A DNA stretch of 27,435 bases, taken from IMG/VR virus record IMGVR_UViG_3300035663_000084, positions 1 to 27,435 of that record. One strand, given 5' to 3'. Below are positions 8,201 through 16,555 of the stretch, piece by piece. The notes under the pieces were generated by a model. That model had not been told where the DNA came from. It worked only from the letters and a program-made list of their open reading frames with translations, and made no database searches. A program made the translations under genes and the position numbers. How positions within the stretch are numbered: position 1 is the stretch's first letter; the number at the start of each line of letters is the position of its first letter. Source of the DNA: a virus.

Positions 8201-10585
8201 GGTGGTAACTTATATCTTGTTGGGTCAAACAGTAACGGTACAATAAGTAATACGAAAATTGAAGTACAAAATACTAATGATTCATTAAACGCATTAGATA
8301 CAGGCGCAAGTATTAGCACAACAGGTGGTGTAAGTGTTGCTAAAGGATTGAATGTAGGCACTAATATACGTTCAAATTATATTGGTGTTGGTGGTAATGC
8401 AGGTATTAATGGGTCAGGCGAAACAATATCATTGTTTGGTGATAGTAGTACAAGTAACATTGATACAACAAGTGCGACATTTAATGTAGCAGACACTACA
8501 GCAGGTACTGTGAATATTGGTAGTGCAGCTACAAGCATTAACATGGGTGTTAATAGTGCAGGAAGTAAATTAACTATCCGTAATGGCAATGTTATAGGTG
8601 CTAATTCAACACAATCATTGTTTGATGGTGTAGCAACCACGATGAATTTTGCACGTGCAGCAACATCTATCACAATGGGTGCTGTAGCAGGTACAATGAC
8701 CCTACAAAACCCAACTATTGTTGGTAGTCAAGCAACACAAAATGCATTTAACACTGTTGCTTCAACCATGAATTTTGCAGGACAAGCTTCTAATCTTAAC
8801 ATGGGATTAAACAGTGGTACTGCTACGTTACGTAACCCCACACTTGTTGGTACAGAAACTACACAAAATGTTTATAACACCACTGCAACTACTGTAAACG
8901 CATTTGGTGCAGCAAGTAATTTAAACATTGGATTAAACAGTGGTACAGCTACATTGCGTAATCCTACACTTGTTGGTACAGAAACAACGCAAAATGTTTA
9001 TAACTCTACTGCAACCACAGTAAATGCATTTGGTGCAGCTACAAGTTTAAACCTTGGTGCAACTAGTGGCACAATGACTGTTAATAACCCAACATTAGTT
9101 GGAACACAGACAACACAAAATGTATTTAATGCTACTGCTACTACAGTAAATGCATTTGGTGCAGCTACAAGTTTAAATGTTGGTGCAACTAGTGGCACAA
9201 TGACTGTTAATAATCCAACATTAGTTGGAACACAAACAACACAAAATGTATTTAATACTACTGCTACTACAGTAAATGCATTTGGTGCAGCCACAAGTTT
9301 AAATCTTGGACAAAATAGTGGAACAGCTACACTACGCAATCCAACATTAGTTGGCACTGAAGCAACACAAAATGTATTTAATACTACTGCTACTACAGTA
9401 AATGCATTTGGTGCAGCTACAAGTTTAAACGTTGGTGCAACTAGTGGCACAATGACTGTTAATAATCCAACATTAGTTGGAACACAAACAACACAAAATG
9501 TTTATAACACCACTGCAACTACTGTAAACTCATTTGGTGCAGCAAGTAGTCTTAATATGGGTGCTAATAGTGGCACAGCTACATTACGTAATCCAACATT
9601 AGTAGGTACAGAAACAACGCAAAATGTTTATAACAGTGTTGCAACTACAGTAAACGCATTTGGTGCAGCTACTACATTAATAATAGGTGCTTCTACAGGC
9701 ACAGCAAATATACAAAACCAAACAGTAAACATACCAAATGGTAATTTAGTAGTTGGTGGAGCTACAGCAAACATTGTTGGAAATGCAATAATTGGTGGTA
9801 ATGCCAATATCAATGGAGCAGAATTATATGTTAGTGGTAACGCTAATGTCGCAGGAAATTTAAAAGTAACTAATAATATAACTGCTGATAATTTTTGGGC
9901 GACTAATAATGGCGGTAGTGGAATTAACTATAGAGTTGGCGACGATATTTATTTGGGCGATGTTAATTTATCAGATACGCTTGGCTTACGTGGGCAGCAA
10001 AGTAGTGGATCTAGTGCCTATATTAATTTTGGATCAGGGGACACAAAAGTATTAGGGCGTTCAGGTACAGGACCATTAACTTACACAGGTAATTTTACTG
10101 TTAACGAAACATTTACAAACAGAGATATTACAACGGGTGGTTCATCAACCTCAGGTAATCTAACAGGTAATTGGACATTAACAAGTGGCTCACAATTACA
10201 AGCAACCTATTCTGACTTGGCTGAATATTATGCAGGTGATGCACCTATTGAAAAAGGTCGTGTTGTTGAAATAGGTGGCAGTGCTGAAGTTACAATATGT
10301 AATACATATATGAGCACAAGAGTTGCAGGTATTGTAACTACTGAACCTGCATATGTGATGAATAGTTTAAATAACTATGAACATCCAATATGTATTGCAC
10401 TTGCAGGACGTGTACCTGTCAAAGTACGTGGGAAGATTAGAAAAGGTGATATGTTAGTAAGTTCATTGCATGGATGTGCAACAGCTACTGACAATCCTAC
10501 AGTTGGTACAGTCATTGGTAAAGCATTACAAAATTATGATAGTACAGAAGAAGGCACTATCGAAGTTATGATAGGAAGAAATTAA
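5234..10585 (+). CDS. large repeat-containing tail fibre protein
   Basis: 1783-residue virion protein, probably a long tail fibre or adhesin. The N-terminal motif NANSIRDAFIATQDNFTELF is typical of phage tail proteins that attach to the baseplate. Residues about 420-1045 carry seven or eight degenerate copies of a 'TGALxVxGGVGIxxxLxVGxxI' motif. Two arrays of a 42-residue repeat follow the pattern TQNVYNTTATTVNAFG…NPTLVGT (residues about 746-950 and 1126-1503). From about 1504 there is a Gly/Asn-rich part, and from 1659 a distinct C-terminal domain beginning YSDLAEYYAGD with alternating beta strands. That domain is shared by structural proteins of aquatic T4-like phages; an autoproteolytic or trimerising role is possible but not shown. 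Composition (Asn, Thr, Gly, Ser, Ala; almost no Cys) fits a beta-helical trimer. The lysin gene follows one base after the stop. Confidence 0.85.
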   Translation: MAQRNIDYGAYPDDGNANSIRDAFIATQDNFTELFNQPQAGVSQIVGGAGITLYNASGVAQAQLAGNVNVSANIYKITFQAGDPANPASLGAQFLTFNGNTTATIESTNPGTIPDVILDISPNFLANFQVANLYVSNKALIGNDSIIYSNLFPPLTVTGGNTGNNIPTGNIVVDHVKATPLGRFIGNVSLQDTPYTNVGGVIYNDLSPVPFLASQGIQVLTSDPDFYRYDSANFNLLVPNVTTNNITVLGNINGNFTGNISGNVSVTGLDRGLVVKSGSGLTTTSTTANSINTTFANAALTGDTIITVTSITGITAGQVVTSSVSGLLDSDVTVVDRWTGNNNVQLSSALLTNANIGDPLTFTTLTGFVRYTTAGVLQTISTPIAAIGSNLTISAGGGITLSNTASNLLVLSNNSTFGMGTGSLRVQGGAAITQALNVGANINANSLNIGNDTPIGNLGVFTVSSTGIVQTENNSAVDYNNPLNSGALQVAGGASFANNIYVGSPTNSSNLATGAMRVVGGMSVGNSLNVGNNISGYTLEIGVNAPNGSSGNFGVTQSGVVSVFAVNSGNYTDANYSITTSGGIQANKDVFVKGTTVSTDTQTGALVVVGGVGIGGNLNVAGDVNLSSTTNSVTIGSTIDSSNSSNGAFTVAGGVGIAKRLHVGTSVATDALYIGNNAGNSGYASGILTIDTSGNILTTSSSVAILPNNASNLGIGLEANVIRFGGVNSTTILVSPTLVSPAGQTQQFLFETVTEVMNFAGTATTLNMGANSGNAILRNPTLVGTQATQNVYNSNATTVNAFGAATTLNIGQNSGTATLRNPTLVGVEATQNVYNTIASTVNAFGDATGLNIGANSGTATLRNPTLVGTESTQNVYNTTATTVNAFGAATAMNIGATNSTLTLRSNTVVGETGQINQNLFNTIATTVNAFGQASTINLANSADTTINIGNGGATGVVKIFGTQNATNNNYTSGALQVSGGVGIAKDVYIGGNLYLVGSNSNGTISNTKIEVQNTNDSLNALDTGASISTTGGVSVAKGLNVGTNIRSNYIGVGGNAGINGSGETISLFGDSSTSNIDTTSATFNVADTTAGTVNIGSAATSINMGVNSAGSKLTIRNGNVIGANSTQSLFDGVATTMNFARAATSITMGAVAGTMTLQNPTIVGSQATQNAFNTVASTMNFAGQASNLNMGLNSGTATLRNPTLVGTETTQNVYNTTATTVNAFGAASNLNIGLNSGTATLRNPTLVGTETTQNVYNSTATTVNAFGAATSLNLGATSGTMTVNNPTLVGTQTTQNVFNATATTVNAFGAATSLNVGATSGTMTVNNPTLVGTQTTQNVFNTTATTVNAFGAATSLNLGQNSGTATLRNPTLVGTEATQNVFNTTATTVNAFGAATSLNVGATSGTMTVNNPTLVGTQTTQNVYNTTATTVNSFGAASSLNMGANSGTATLRNPTLVGTETTQNVYNSVATTVNAFGAATTLIIGASTGTANIQNQTVNIPNGNLVVGGATANIVGNAIIGGNANINGAELYVSGNANVAGNLKVTNNITADNFWATNNGGSGINYRVGDDIYLGDVNLSDTLGLRGQQSSGSSAYINFGSGDTKVLGRSGTGPLTYTGNFTVNETFTNRDITTGGSSTSGNLTGNWTLTSGSQLQATYSDLAEYYAGDAPIEKGRVVEIGGSAEVTICNTYMSTRVAGIVTTEPAYVMNSLNNYEHPICIALAGRVPVKVRGKIRKGDMLVSSLHGCATATDNPTVGTVIGKALQNYDSTEEGTIEVMIGRN
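6487..8370 (+). repeat. dispersed 'GALxVxGG' motif repeats in the fibre gene
   Basis: Degenerate copies of a 20-25 residue motif occur near 6492, 6687, 6771, 7041, 7170, 8148 and 8300, for example TGALVVVGGVGIGGNLNV, NGAFTVAGGVGIAKRLHV and SGALQVSGGVGIAKDVYI. They are unevenly spaced and are interrupted by the first 42-residue array. They probably form rungs of a beta-structured shaft. Confidence 0.75.
7469..8086 (+). repeat. first array of 126-nt (42-residue) repeats
   Basis: About four full units starting at 7469, 7595, 7721 and 7847, and a degenerate fifth near 7980. Each reads roughly TQNVYN…ATTVNAFG…LNIG…SGTATLRNPTLVG. The first unit is divergent (MNFAG in place of NAFG). Confidence 0.85.
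8609..9742 (+). repeat. second array: nine 126-nt (42-residue) repeats
   Basis: Nine in-register units start at 8609 and every 126 nt to 9617. Inner units are nearly identical in nucleotides, outer units diverge. Two versions of the middle segment occur: SGTATLRNPT (units 2, 3, 6 and 8) and SGTMTVNNPT (units 4, 5 and 7). This fits unequal recombination between units. Confidence 0.92.
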
Positions 10586-10586
10586 A

Positions 10587-11207
10587 ATGCAAGTAACACT
10601 AGAAATATTACGAGCAGTATGTGATAAAACTCCTGCAGCTAAATTGGAGCCATTTATTGAACCACTTAATCAAACAATAGAACATTATGAAATTAATACG
10701 CCACAACGTATTGCAGGATTTCTTGCACAAACAGGACATGAAAGTGGTGGATATACCGCATTAAAAGAAAATTTAAACTATAGCGCACAAGGTTTAGTAA
10801 AAATATTTAAGAAATATTTTCCTAATGAAGCATTGGCAAAACAATATGAAAGAAAACCTGAAAAAATTGCTAACCGTGTTTACGCAAACCGCATGGGTAA
10901 TGGCGATGAAGCAAGTGGTGATGGTTGGAGATTTTGTGGTAGAGGATTAATTCAATTAACAGGTAAAGTTAATTACACAAGATTTGCTACATCATTAGGA
11001 ATACCTATTGAAGAATGTGTTGCTTATATGGAAACTCATGCAGGTGCAGTAGCAAGTGCAGGATGGTTTTGGGATAGTAACAAATTAAATCAATGGTGTG
11101 ACAAAGGTGATTTTATTACGTTAACAAAACGAATAAATGGTGGCACTATTGGGCTTGAAGATAGAAAAAAACATTACGAAGCAGCATTAAGAATACTACA
11201 GCGATAA
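10587..11207 (+). CDS. endolysin, glycoside hydrolase family 19 (chitinase-like lysozyme)
   Basis: 206 residues, the usual size for single-domain GH19 phage lysins. Catalytic region: FLAQTGHESGG with Glu52 as likely general acid, then TALKENLNYS with Glu61 as likely general base, and the substrate-binding stretch GRGLIQLTG at 118-126. GH19 phage enzymes cut the peptidoglycan glycan strand between NAM and NAG. There is no signal peptide or SAR helix, so export should depend on a holin; a holin-like gene lies at 22955. The ATG is one base after the fibre stop and the next gene begins one base after its own stop, so it is embedded in the late tail operon. It could also be a virion-associated wall-penetration enzyme, because it sits between two tail genes. 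Confidence 0.92.
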   Translation: MQVTLEILRAVCDKTPAAKLEPFIEPLNQTIEHYEINTPQRIAGFLAQTGHESGGYTALKENLNYSAQGLVKIFKKYFPNEALAKQYERKPEKIANRVYANRMGNGDEASGDGWRFCGRGLIQLTGKVNYTRFATSLGIPIEECVAYMETHAGAVASAGWFWDSNKLNQWCDKGDFITLTKRINGGTIGLEDRKKHYEAALRILQR

Positions 11208-11208
11208 T

Positions 11209-14200
11209 ATGTCTCAACCAATATGGAATACCCCTGCAGGAAGCGTAGGTCAGTTTTTAGAACGTAGACCTGTAACATTTCAATTCTCAGCTATTAGTGC
11301 TGATGGATTGTCTAATGTCACTTATACACTACAAAGTGGACGTTTACCTGAAGGACTTCCTGAAAACCCGCTAACATTGCGCAGTGATGGTTTGTTATTA
11401 GGTATTCCTGCTGAAGTTGGTATTGATACAACTTATTCATTTACAGTACGAGCAACTGATGCAGTAGGAAATATACGTGATCGTTCATTTACAATGACCG
11501 TAACTGGAGCAAGCCCACCTAGATTCCTCACCTACCCAGGTACCATCATCTCCACCGTAGACTCAAAATACGTTTACTATCAAATTCGATATGAGAATAC
11601 AGACCCTGATAATAACCCATTTGTAAAAATTATATTTGGTAGGTTACCACCTGGGCTGTCGATGACACCATTAGGATTGATTACAGGATATGCTGAACCT
11701 CCACTATCAAATTTAGGACTACCAACCTCAAAAGTTTATAACTTTACAGTACAATTAACTACTGATAGCGGTATTGTTACTACTAATTATAACATCATCG
11801 TTGTTAATTACTATGTTGAAAACCCAAAACCTGCAGCTAATGCAAGACCACCTGTTATTTTAAATAGTCAACCACTTACATTAGTACCACCAACATCAGA
11901 TCCATACTATGGATATTATATGCCATACGATGGTTACATAGGTCGTGTACGTCATAATAACGAGTGGGTATACAAGATTATTGGTTATGATTATGAAAAT
12001 ACAGGGCAGATGACTTATACTGTTACAGGATTGTCTGCAATAAACAACGCTGACCCCTTGAATCCAGGTAGCATCCAACTCGACACTAATACAGGTTGGA
12101 TCACAGGTCGTTTTCCAAATATTGGCAATAAAGTAATGGACTTTTTCCTTACTGCAACGGTTACAAAATCTGTTCCATCAGGATTTAGTACAGGTAATGT
12201 GTTAGGTATTTCAAGTATTTCTAATACAGTACCTGCTATTGTTACAACTACTACGCCACATAATTTCTTTGATGCACAGCAAATTACAGTGGCAGATGTT
12301 ATACCAACTACATTGAATAGCACTAATATGTATGTTGATGTTTTAAGTTCAACAGAATTTGCAATGTACCAAAATCAAGGTTTAACTGCACCATGGCCTA
12401 TTGCTCCAATTACGGTAACATCAACAGGTATTTGTTGGGCAAATGAATATAGTAAAACAAGTCAAATTTATCGATATACATTAACACTAGTTGGTGAATT
12501 AGATAATGACTTTACTTGGGTAAGCCCAACATATCTTGGCAATTTAAACAATGGTCAAATTAGTACGCTTAATGTCAAAGCAAATACTAATTTAACAGGA
12601 CAGACTGTTAATTATCGTATTGTCAGTGCAAGACAAGAAAATTTAAATAGTGTTGCCTATGGTCCTATGGGCACTGTTACACCAACTACCGTTCCAATGT
12701 ATATAGCAGTAGGTGACTTAGGTGTTATTGCATATAGTACAACATTTGGCAGATCATGGTCATATGTTCCACAATTTACATTCGATAAATTAGAAAGTGT
12801 AGATTATGGATATTACCCAACTGAATCAGGTGGGTTGATGGTTACTGTAGGATATGATCAATCATTCAATCCACGTATCTATCGTTCAACTGATGGTATT
12901 AATTGGAGTCCTGCAGCTACCGCAGGTAATGACGCACTGTATGATGTAATTTTTGACGAGCGTGTAGGATCATCAAGATGGCTATCAGTTGGTAATAATG
13001 CCACCGTATTGACAGGAAGTCAAACAGGATTTTTATGGAATGAAGGTACGATTGAGATTGATGGTCATCCTTCAGGAGAGGGATTTGTTTTTAATAAAAT
13101 TTTACGAACAGGCACAACCTATCCATTCCGTTACACCGTAGTTGGTAATGATAATACAGGTAAAGCTGCAATTTGGTATTCTGAAGATACGTTGTTTCCC
13201 GTAGTAGCCTCAGGTACCTATTGGGAAGAAACCACCGTTGTTACGCCAATAACTATAACAAATATTACTCAATCTGTAATTGCCGTAGCTACCACTTCAA
13301 ATTCACATAATTTATCTGATGGTCAGCGTATTATAGTTTCAGGTGTAAGTGGTATGACTGAAGTTAATGGTAACACTTATTATGTCAAAGCTTCAGGTTA
13401 TATTGTTAATACGTTTGCTTTATATAATGATGAAGATTTGGAAAATCCTGTAGATTCTAGAACATACACCGCATATGTTAGTGGTGGAAGCATTGCACCA
13501 CAATTGCCACCATTAAACAGTGTGGCTAGTAACGGGTTAATATGGGTTGCTGTTGGTGACAATGGATTAATTATTGATAGTCTTGATGGTATTACTTGGC
13601 GTATGCAAAAATCAGTTACATCAGAGCGACTTATTGATATTATCTTTGATGAAATTATAGAACAATTCTTTATCGTAGGTAGTGATGGATATACTGCATA
13701 TAGCACAGATGGTAGTAATTTATCTTGGTCATACATATCAGGCAAAACCAACAATGATTTGAATAGTATTGTGTATGGTTTAACTGTTCCCAAAGATGGT
13801 TTCTTAATTACCAATATTACACAATCATCTCCTGCAGTTGTTATAACAGATCAACCGCATCAAATCGAACCAAGTGATCAAGTTTTTATACGTGCAGTAT
13901 TGGGTATGACAGAAATCAACAACCAAAAATTTTATGCCAAACCTATTAGTGTTACTGCTTTTGAATTATATACGGATTTTGCTTTATCTACCCCATTCAG
14001 TACAACATCATATAGTGAGTATACAAGCGGTGGGTCAGTACAAATATTAAAAAGAAACTTTGTTGCAGTTGGGCAAAATGGTACTGTTATCTATAGTAAA
14101 ACAGTTGAGGTATACAACCCACAAGCAATTACTGAAGAATACGATGAGTTTCATTATGATGAAACATTATACGATCAAAATACTAATTTAATAACAGAAT

Positions 14201-15528
14201 GGGCAAGCCCAACACTAGGAGAATTACCACCTAATTTAGTATTTTTACCATCAGGTGAAATAGCAGGGCGTTTAGTATTTCAACCAACAACTGACCAAGA
14301 GGGTGTGTTTCCTGATACAACTTCATATCATTACTTTTATGTACAAGCATATATTGTTGGACAAGAAGAAATTAATGAAACAAAACAATTCTACTTTACC
14401 ACGTACCAAAAATACGAAGAACCATACGAAACAATCTATATGCAATGTTATCCAACATTAACAAATAGAGCAAAATTGTTTGAATTAATTAGACCTGACT
14501 TCCCAGGCGACCCTAACACCATTATCCCACCTGCAGCAGTGTATAGAATAAACGATCCTTACTTTGGTAGATCAAAGAACATTATCTATAATCATGCCTA
14601 TGGTATACCTGCTAGTACTGTACAAGAATATTTGTCTGCAACCAATAAAAATCATTATTGGAGAGATATAACTCTAGGTGAAGTAAAAACAGCGGTGGCA
14701 CGAGATAGTAGTGGAACAATTATTTACGAAGCTGTTTATTGTGAAATAATTGATAACTTAGTTAATAATCAAGGCGTTAGTGTTAAAAAAGATGTGGTAT
14801 GGAAATACCCAATCAGTTTAAAATTAGGACCATGGTATGATAGCCAAACTGATATTGCTACAAGTTACATATTTTCCAAATCACCTGTCACCGTAGATAT
14901 AATTTCAACTGTTAATACACATACGTTTGTTGTAAGCAGTGTGGAAAATCTTAAACTCAATATGATTTTAGGTAATACATCAGGACAACCTTACATTACA
15001 TCAATAGTTCCTGAAACAAATACAATTACTTTAAATCAACCTTTGTTTTTTATTAATGACACGTTTACTTTTTATACAGCATCGTTTTTTACTGCACAGA
15101 CGCCTGGGTTTGCTAGGGTGGTGTATCCAAACAGTTTAATTAATATGCGTGAACAAGAGCATGAAGTATTGGGTTATTTAAATGATGACAGCTTATTACC
15201 TGCATGGATGACAAGTCAACAATTAGATGGCAGTACGCTAGGATTTACACCTGCTTGGGTAATCGCCTATGTCAACCCAGGCTACGGCACCGCTATTAAA
15301 AATAACATTAATGCATGGCAAAATAGTGCAGCAGGTATAAAATTCAACCAAATACAGTTTAAGGTAGATCGTTTTGAAGTAGATAAACAATTAACGTTTG
15401 ATTGGAATGGTAGACAATGGGTTAGTGTATATCCAAGTTCACAACCATCAGTTACAAATAATTCAAAAGATCAATACATATTGTTTACACAAAAGACAAT
15501 TCTTCCTAACGAAATCCAAAAGGGATAA
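11209..15528 (+). CDS. large virion structural protein with Ig-like, propeller-like and FCCH-like modules
   Basis: 1439 residues. Order of modules: two putative-Ig (He_PIG-like) units, SGRLPEGLPEN…GIPAEV…YSFTVRATD at about 43-84 and FGRLPPGLSMTPLGLITGY at about 143-165; three copies of an FCCH-like unit (about 334-410, 683-760 and 867-943) with the pattern ITxITQ…VVT…H…DGQ.I.V.GV.GMTE.NG..YYVK…F.LY…Y.SGGS; and BNR/Ycf48-like propeller strands (near 497, 555, 779, 822 and 951) such as VAVGDNGLIIDSLDGITW. A third Ig-like strand set lies at about 997-1025 (GELPPNLVFLPSGEIAGRL). The C-terminal 110 residues (LPAWMTSQQLDGSTLGFTPAW…) match an ending I know from structural proteins of aquatic T4-like phages. 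Probably part of the tail periphery or fibre network. No enzymatic motif seen. Confidence 0.75.
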   Translation: MSQPIWNTPAGSVGQFLERRPVTFQFSAISADGLSNVTYTLQSGRLPEGLPENPLTLRSDGLLLGIPAEVGIDTTYSFTVRATDAVGNIRDRSFTMTVTGASPPRFLTYPGTIISTVDSKYVYYQIRYENTDPDNNPFVKIIFGRLPPGLSMTPLGLITGYAEPPLSNLGLPTSKVYNFTVQLTTDSGIVTTNYNIIVVNYYVENPKPAANARPPVILNSQPLTLVPPTSDPYYGYYMPYDGYIGRVRHNNEWVYKIIGYDYENTGQMTYTVTGLSAINNADPLNPGSIQLDTNTGWITGRFPNIGNKVMDFFLTATVTKSVPSGFSTGNVLGISSISNTVPAIVTTTTPHNFFDAQQITVADVIPTTLNSTNMYVDVLSSTEFAMYQNQGLTAPWPIAPITVTSTGICWANEYSKTSQIYRYTLTLVGELDNDFTWVSPTYLGNLNNGQISTLNVKANTNLTGQTVNYRIVSARQENLNSVAYGPMGTVTPTTVPMYIAVGDLGVIAYSTTFGRSWSYVPQFTFDKLESVDYGYYPTESGGLMVTVGYDQSFNPRIYRSTDGINWSPAATAGNDALYDVIFDERVGSSRWLSVGNNATVLTGSQTGFLWNEGTIEIDGHPSGEGFVFNKILRTGTTYPFRYTVVGNDNTGKAAIWYSEDTLFPVVASGTYWEETTVVTPITITNITQSVIAVATTSNSHNLSDGQRIIVSGVSGMTEVNGNTYYVKASGYIVNTFALYNDEDLENPVDSRTYTAYVSGGSIAPQLPPLNSVASNGLIWVAVGDNGLIIDSLDGITWRMQKSVTSERLIDIIFDEIIEQFFIVGSDGYTAYSTDGSNLSWSYISGKTNNDLNSIVYGLTVPKDGFLITNITQSSPAVVITDQPHQIEPSDQVFIRAVLGMTEINNQKFYAKPISVTAFELYTDFALSTPFSTTSYSEYTSGGSVQILKRNFVAVGQNGTVIYSKTVEVYNPQAITEEYDEFHYDETLYDQNTNLITEWASPTLGELPPNLVFLPSGEIAGRLVFQPTTDQEGVFPDTTSYHYFYVQAYIVGQEEINETKQFYFTTYQKYEEPYETIYMQCYPTLTNRAKLFELIRPDFPGDPNTIIPPAAVYRINDPYFGRSKNIIYNHAYGIPASTVQEYLSATNKNHYWRDITLGEVKTAVARDSSGTIIYEAVYCEIIDNLVNNQGVSVKKDVVWKYPISLKLGPWYDSQTDIATSYIFSKSPVTVDIISTVNTHTFVVSSVENLKLNMILGNTSGQPYITSIVPETNTITLNQPLFFINDTFTFYTASFFTAQTPGFARVVYPNSLINMREQEHEVLGYLNDDSLLPAWMTSQQLDGSTLGFTPAWVIAYVNPGYGTAIKNNINAWQNSAAGIKFNQIQFKVDRFEVDKQLTFDWNGRQWVSVYPSSQPSVTNNSKDQYILFTQKTILPNEIQKG

Positions 15529-15531
15529 ATA
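15524..15531 (+). promoter_or_regulatory. GATAAATA octamer five bases before ATG
   Basis: Overlaps the stop of the 1439-residue gene and is followed by five bases (TCACT) and then the ATG at 15537. If used as a T4-like late promoter it would give a leaderless transcript. AGGG at 15521-15524 may instead act as a distant ribosome site, so the octamer could be coincidental. Confidence 0.35.
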
Positions 15532-15536
15532 TCACT

Positions 15537-16289
15537 ATGAGTGCAATTGATACAGGACAAATAGATACAGCCTACCCCGTTCCAGGCATCAACAACAGTA
15601 CACAAGGTTTTCGCACCAATTTTACTGCGATTAAAAGTGGACTTGATACTGCTTCGAACGAAATTACTGACATACAAACTAAAGCAGTAGTAAAAGCAGC
15701 ATTAACAGGTATTCCTTTAAACAATGACATGGCTAATACGTTAATTAGCAATGCATTAGTGCAAGGTTTTAGAGCAACAACTTATAACTTAGGTAATAAC
15801 TTAAGTGGTACTGTAACGGTTGATATTACCAATGGTGATGTACAATATGGCACGATCACAGGTAATGTGGTATTAGAGTTTGCTAAGTGGGCACCTGCAG
15901 GTACTCAAAGTAATGTACAAACTGTTTTTACAGTGGCTAACGCACAAGCTGTTATTACATTGCCAAATAATATTACAGATGGTACCATCACTATTGAAAA
16001 TTATAGTGGTAATGGTACGGCAGGTGGAAATTTAATTGCACCTGCAGATGTTACAAAATTACATCATGAATTTACAACGTTAGATTGCGGTACTAATATT
16101 ACTATGTTACCCATTGATAGACCACGTAAGTCTACCCAAGTAGTAACAGATGTACCATTGTCTAATGTTGGTGCACAAGGTGATAAGGCAGGAACGATTG
16201 CAGCAGATTCAACTTATTTTTATGTATGTACAGGTGATTATAATGGATCAACTGCTATTTGGAAAAGAATTTCGTTGAGTGCGTGGTAA
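15537..16289 (+). CDS. tail-associated structural protein
   Basis: 250 residues. The N-terminal motif AYPVPGINNSTQGFRTNF plus TAIKSGLDTASNEITDIQ is a common attachment motif of phage tail proteins and parallels the N-terminus of the 1783-residue fibre. Residues about 80-175 form a beta-rich Gly/Thr/Asn domain (LGNNLSGTVTVDITNGDVQYGTITG…), and the C-terminus (DKAGTIAADSTYFYVCTGDYNGSTAIWKRISLSAW) resembles the terminal strand of tail-fibre tip or collar domains in many phages. It is probably a short fibre, or a tip protein bound to the neighbouring large structural protein. Its stop overlaps the next ATG by one base (TAATG). Confidence 0.75.
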   Translation: MSAIDTGQIDTAYPVPGINNSTQGFRTNFTAIKSGLDTASNEITDIQTKAVVKAALTGIPLNNDMANTLISNALVQGFRATTYNLGNNLSGTVTVDITNGDVQYGTITGNVVLEFAKWAPAGTQSNVQTVFTVANAQAVITLPNNITDGTITIENYSGNGTAGGNLIAPADVTKLHHEFTTLDCGTNITMLPIDRPRKSTQVVTDVPLSNVGAQGDKAGTIAADSTYFYVCTGDYNGSTAIWKRISLSAW

Positions 16290-16516
16290 TGCAACATCCA
16301 TTCATTACTGATTTAACAGGACAAAATTTAGAAGATCTTGGTGAAAAAATAAGCACCTTGAATAACCGTATGCAATGGGCATTTCGTATGGGTAAACATG
16401 ATATGGTTCGCCAAATGCAAATGGTACTTGAATCTTACAAAGCAGAATATTCTAGACAACAAGCTGAAATGTGGGCAAAGCGTGGTAACAGTGCTCCAAA
16501 AATTGATATATCCTAA
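16289..16516 (+). CDS. small conserved T4-like protein, helical, unknown function
   Basis: 75 residues from the ATG at 16289, which overlaps the previous stop (TAATG); the in-frame ATG at 16259 lies inside the upstream gene and is less likely. MQHPFITDLTGQNLEDLGEKI begins a protein that is otherwise mainly amphipathic helix (NRMQWAFRMGKHDMVRQMQMVLESYKAEYSRQ), probably coiled. I recognise this pattern as a conserved small protein in T4-like phages of aquatic bacteria with no assigned role. It is the last gene of the late structural block; a promoter for the next block follows. Confidence 0.6.
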   Translation: MQHPFITDLTGQNLEDLGEKISTLNNRMQWAFRMGKHDMVRQMQMVLESYKAEYSRQQAEMWAKRGNSAPKIDIS

Positions 16517-16521
16517 TTATA

Positions 16522-16549
16522 TTAACTCAAACTAAAACTCATGTATAGT
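16522..16549 (+). promoter_or_regulatory. sigma70-like promoter giving a leaderless start at 16556
   Basis: TTAACT (16522-16527), 16-nt spacer, TATAGT (16544-16549), then six bases and ATG at 16556. No Shine-Dalgarno sequence precedes that ATG. The predicted +1 falls on or next to the A of ATG. The 17413 promoter has the same geometry. Confidence 0.5.
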
Positions 16550-16555
16550 ACTTGT

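Noticed and set aside
8998-9450. Minus-strand open frame of 150 codons in the fibre repeats, and similar frames near 7279-7695 and 8377-8673
   Set aside because: They mirror the repetitive codons of the fibre gene, are Val/Ala/Pro-rich low-complexity shadows and have no ribosome sites.
7469-9742. Regular 126-nt direct repeats considered as a CRISPR-like or iteron array
   Set aside because: They are multiples of three, stay open in one long reading frame and vary as protein repeats; no spacer pattern is present.
16259-16291. ATG at 16259 as the start of the small helical protein
   Set aside because: It would overlap the upstream gene by 31 nt, while ATG 16289 forms the TAATG junction also used at 867.
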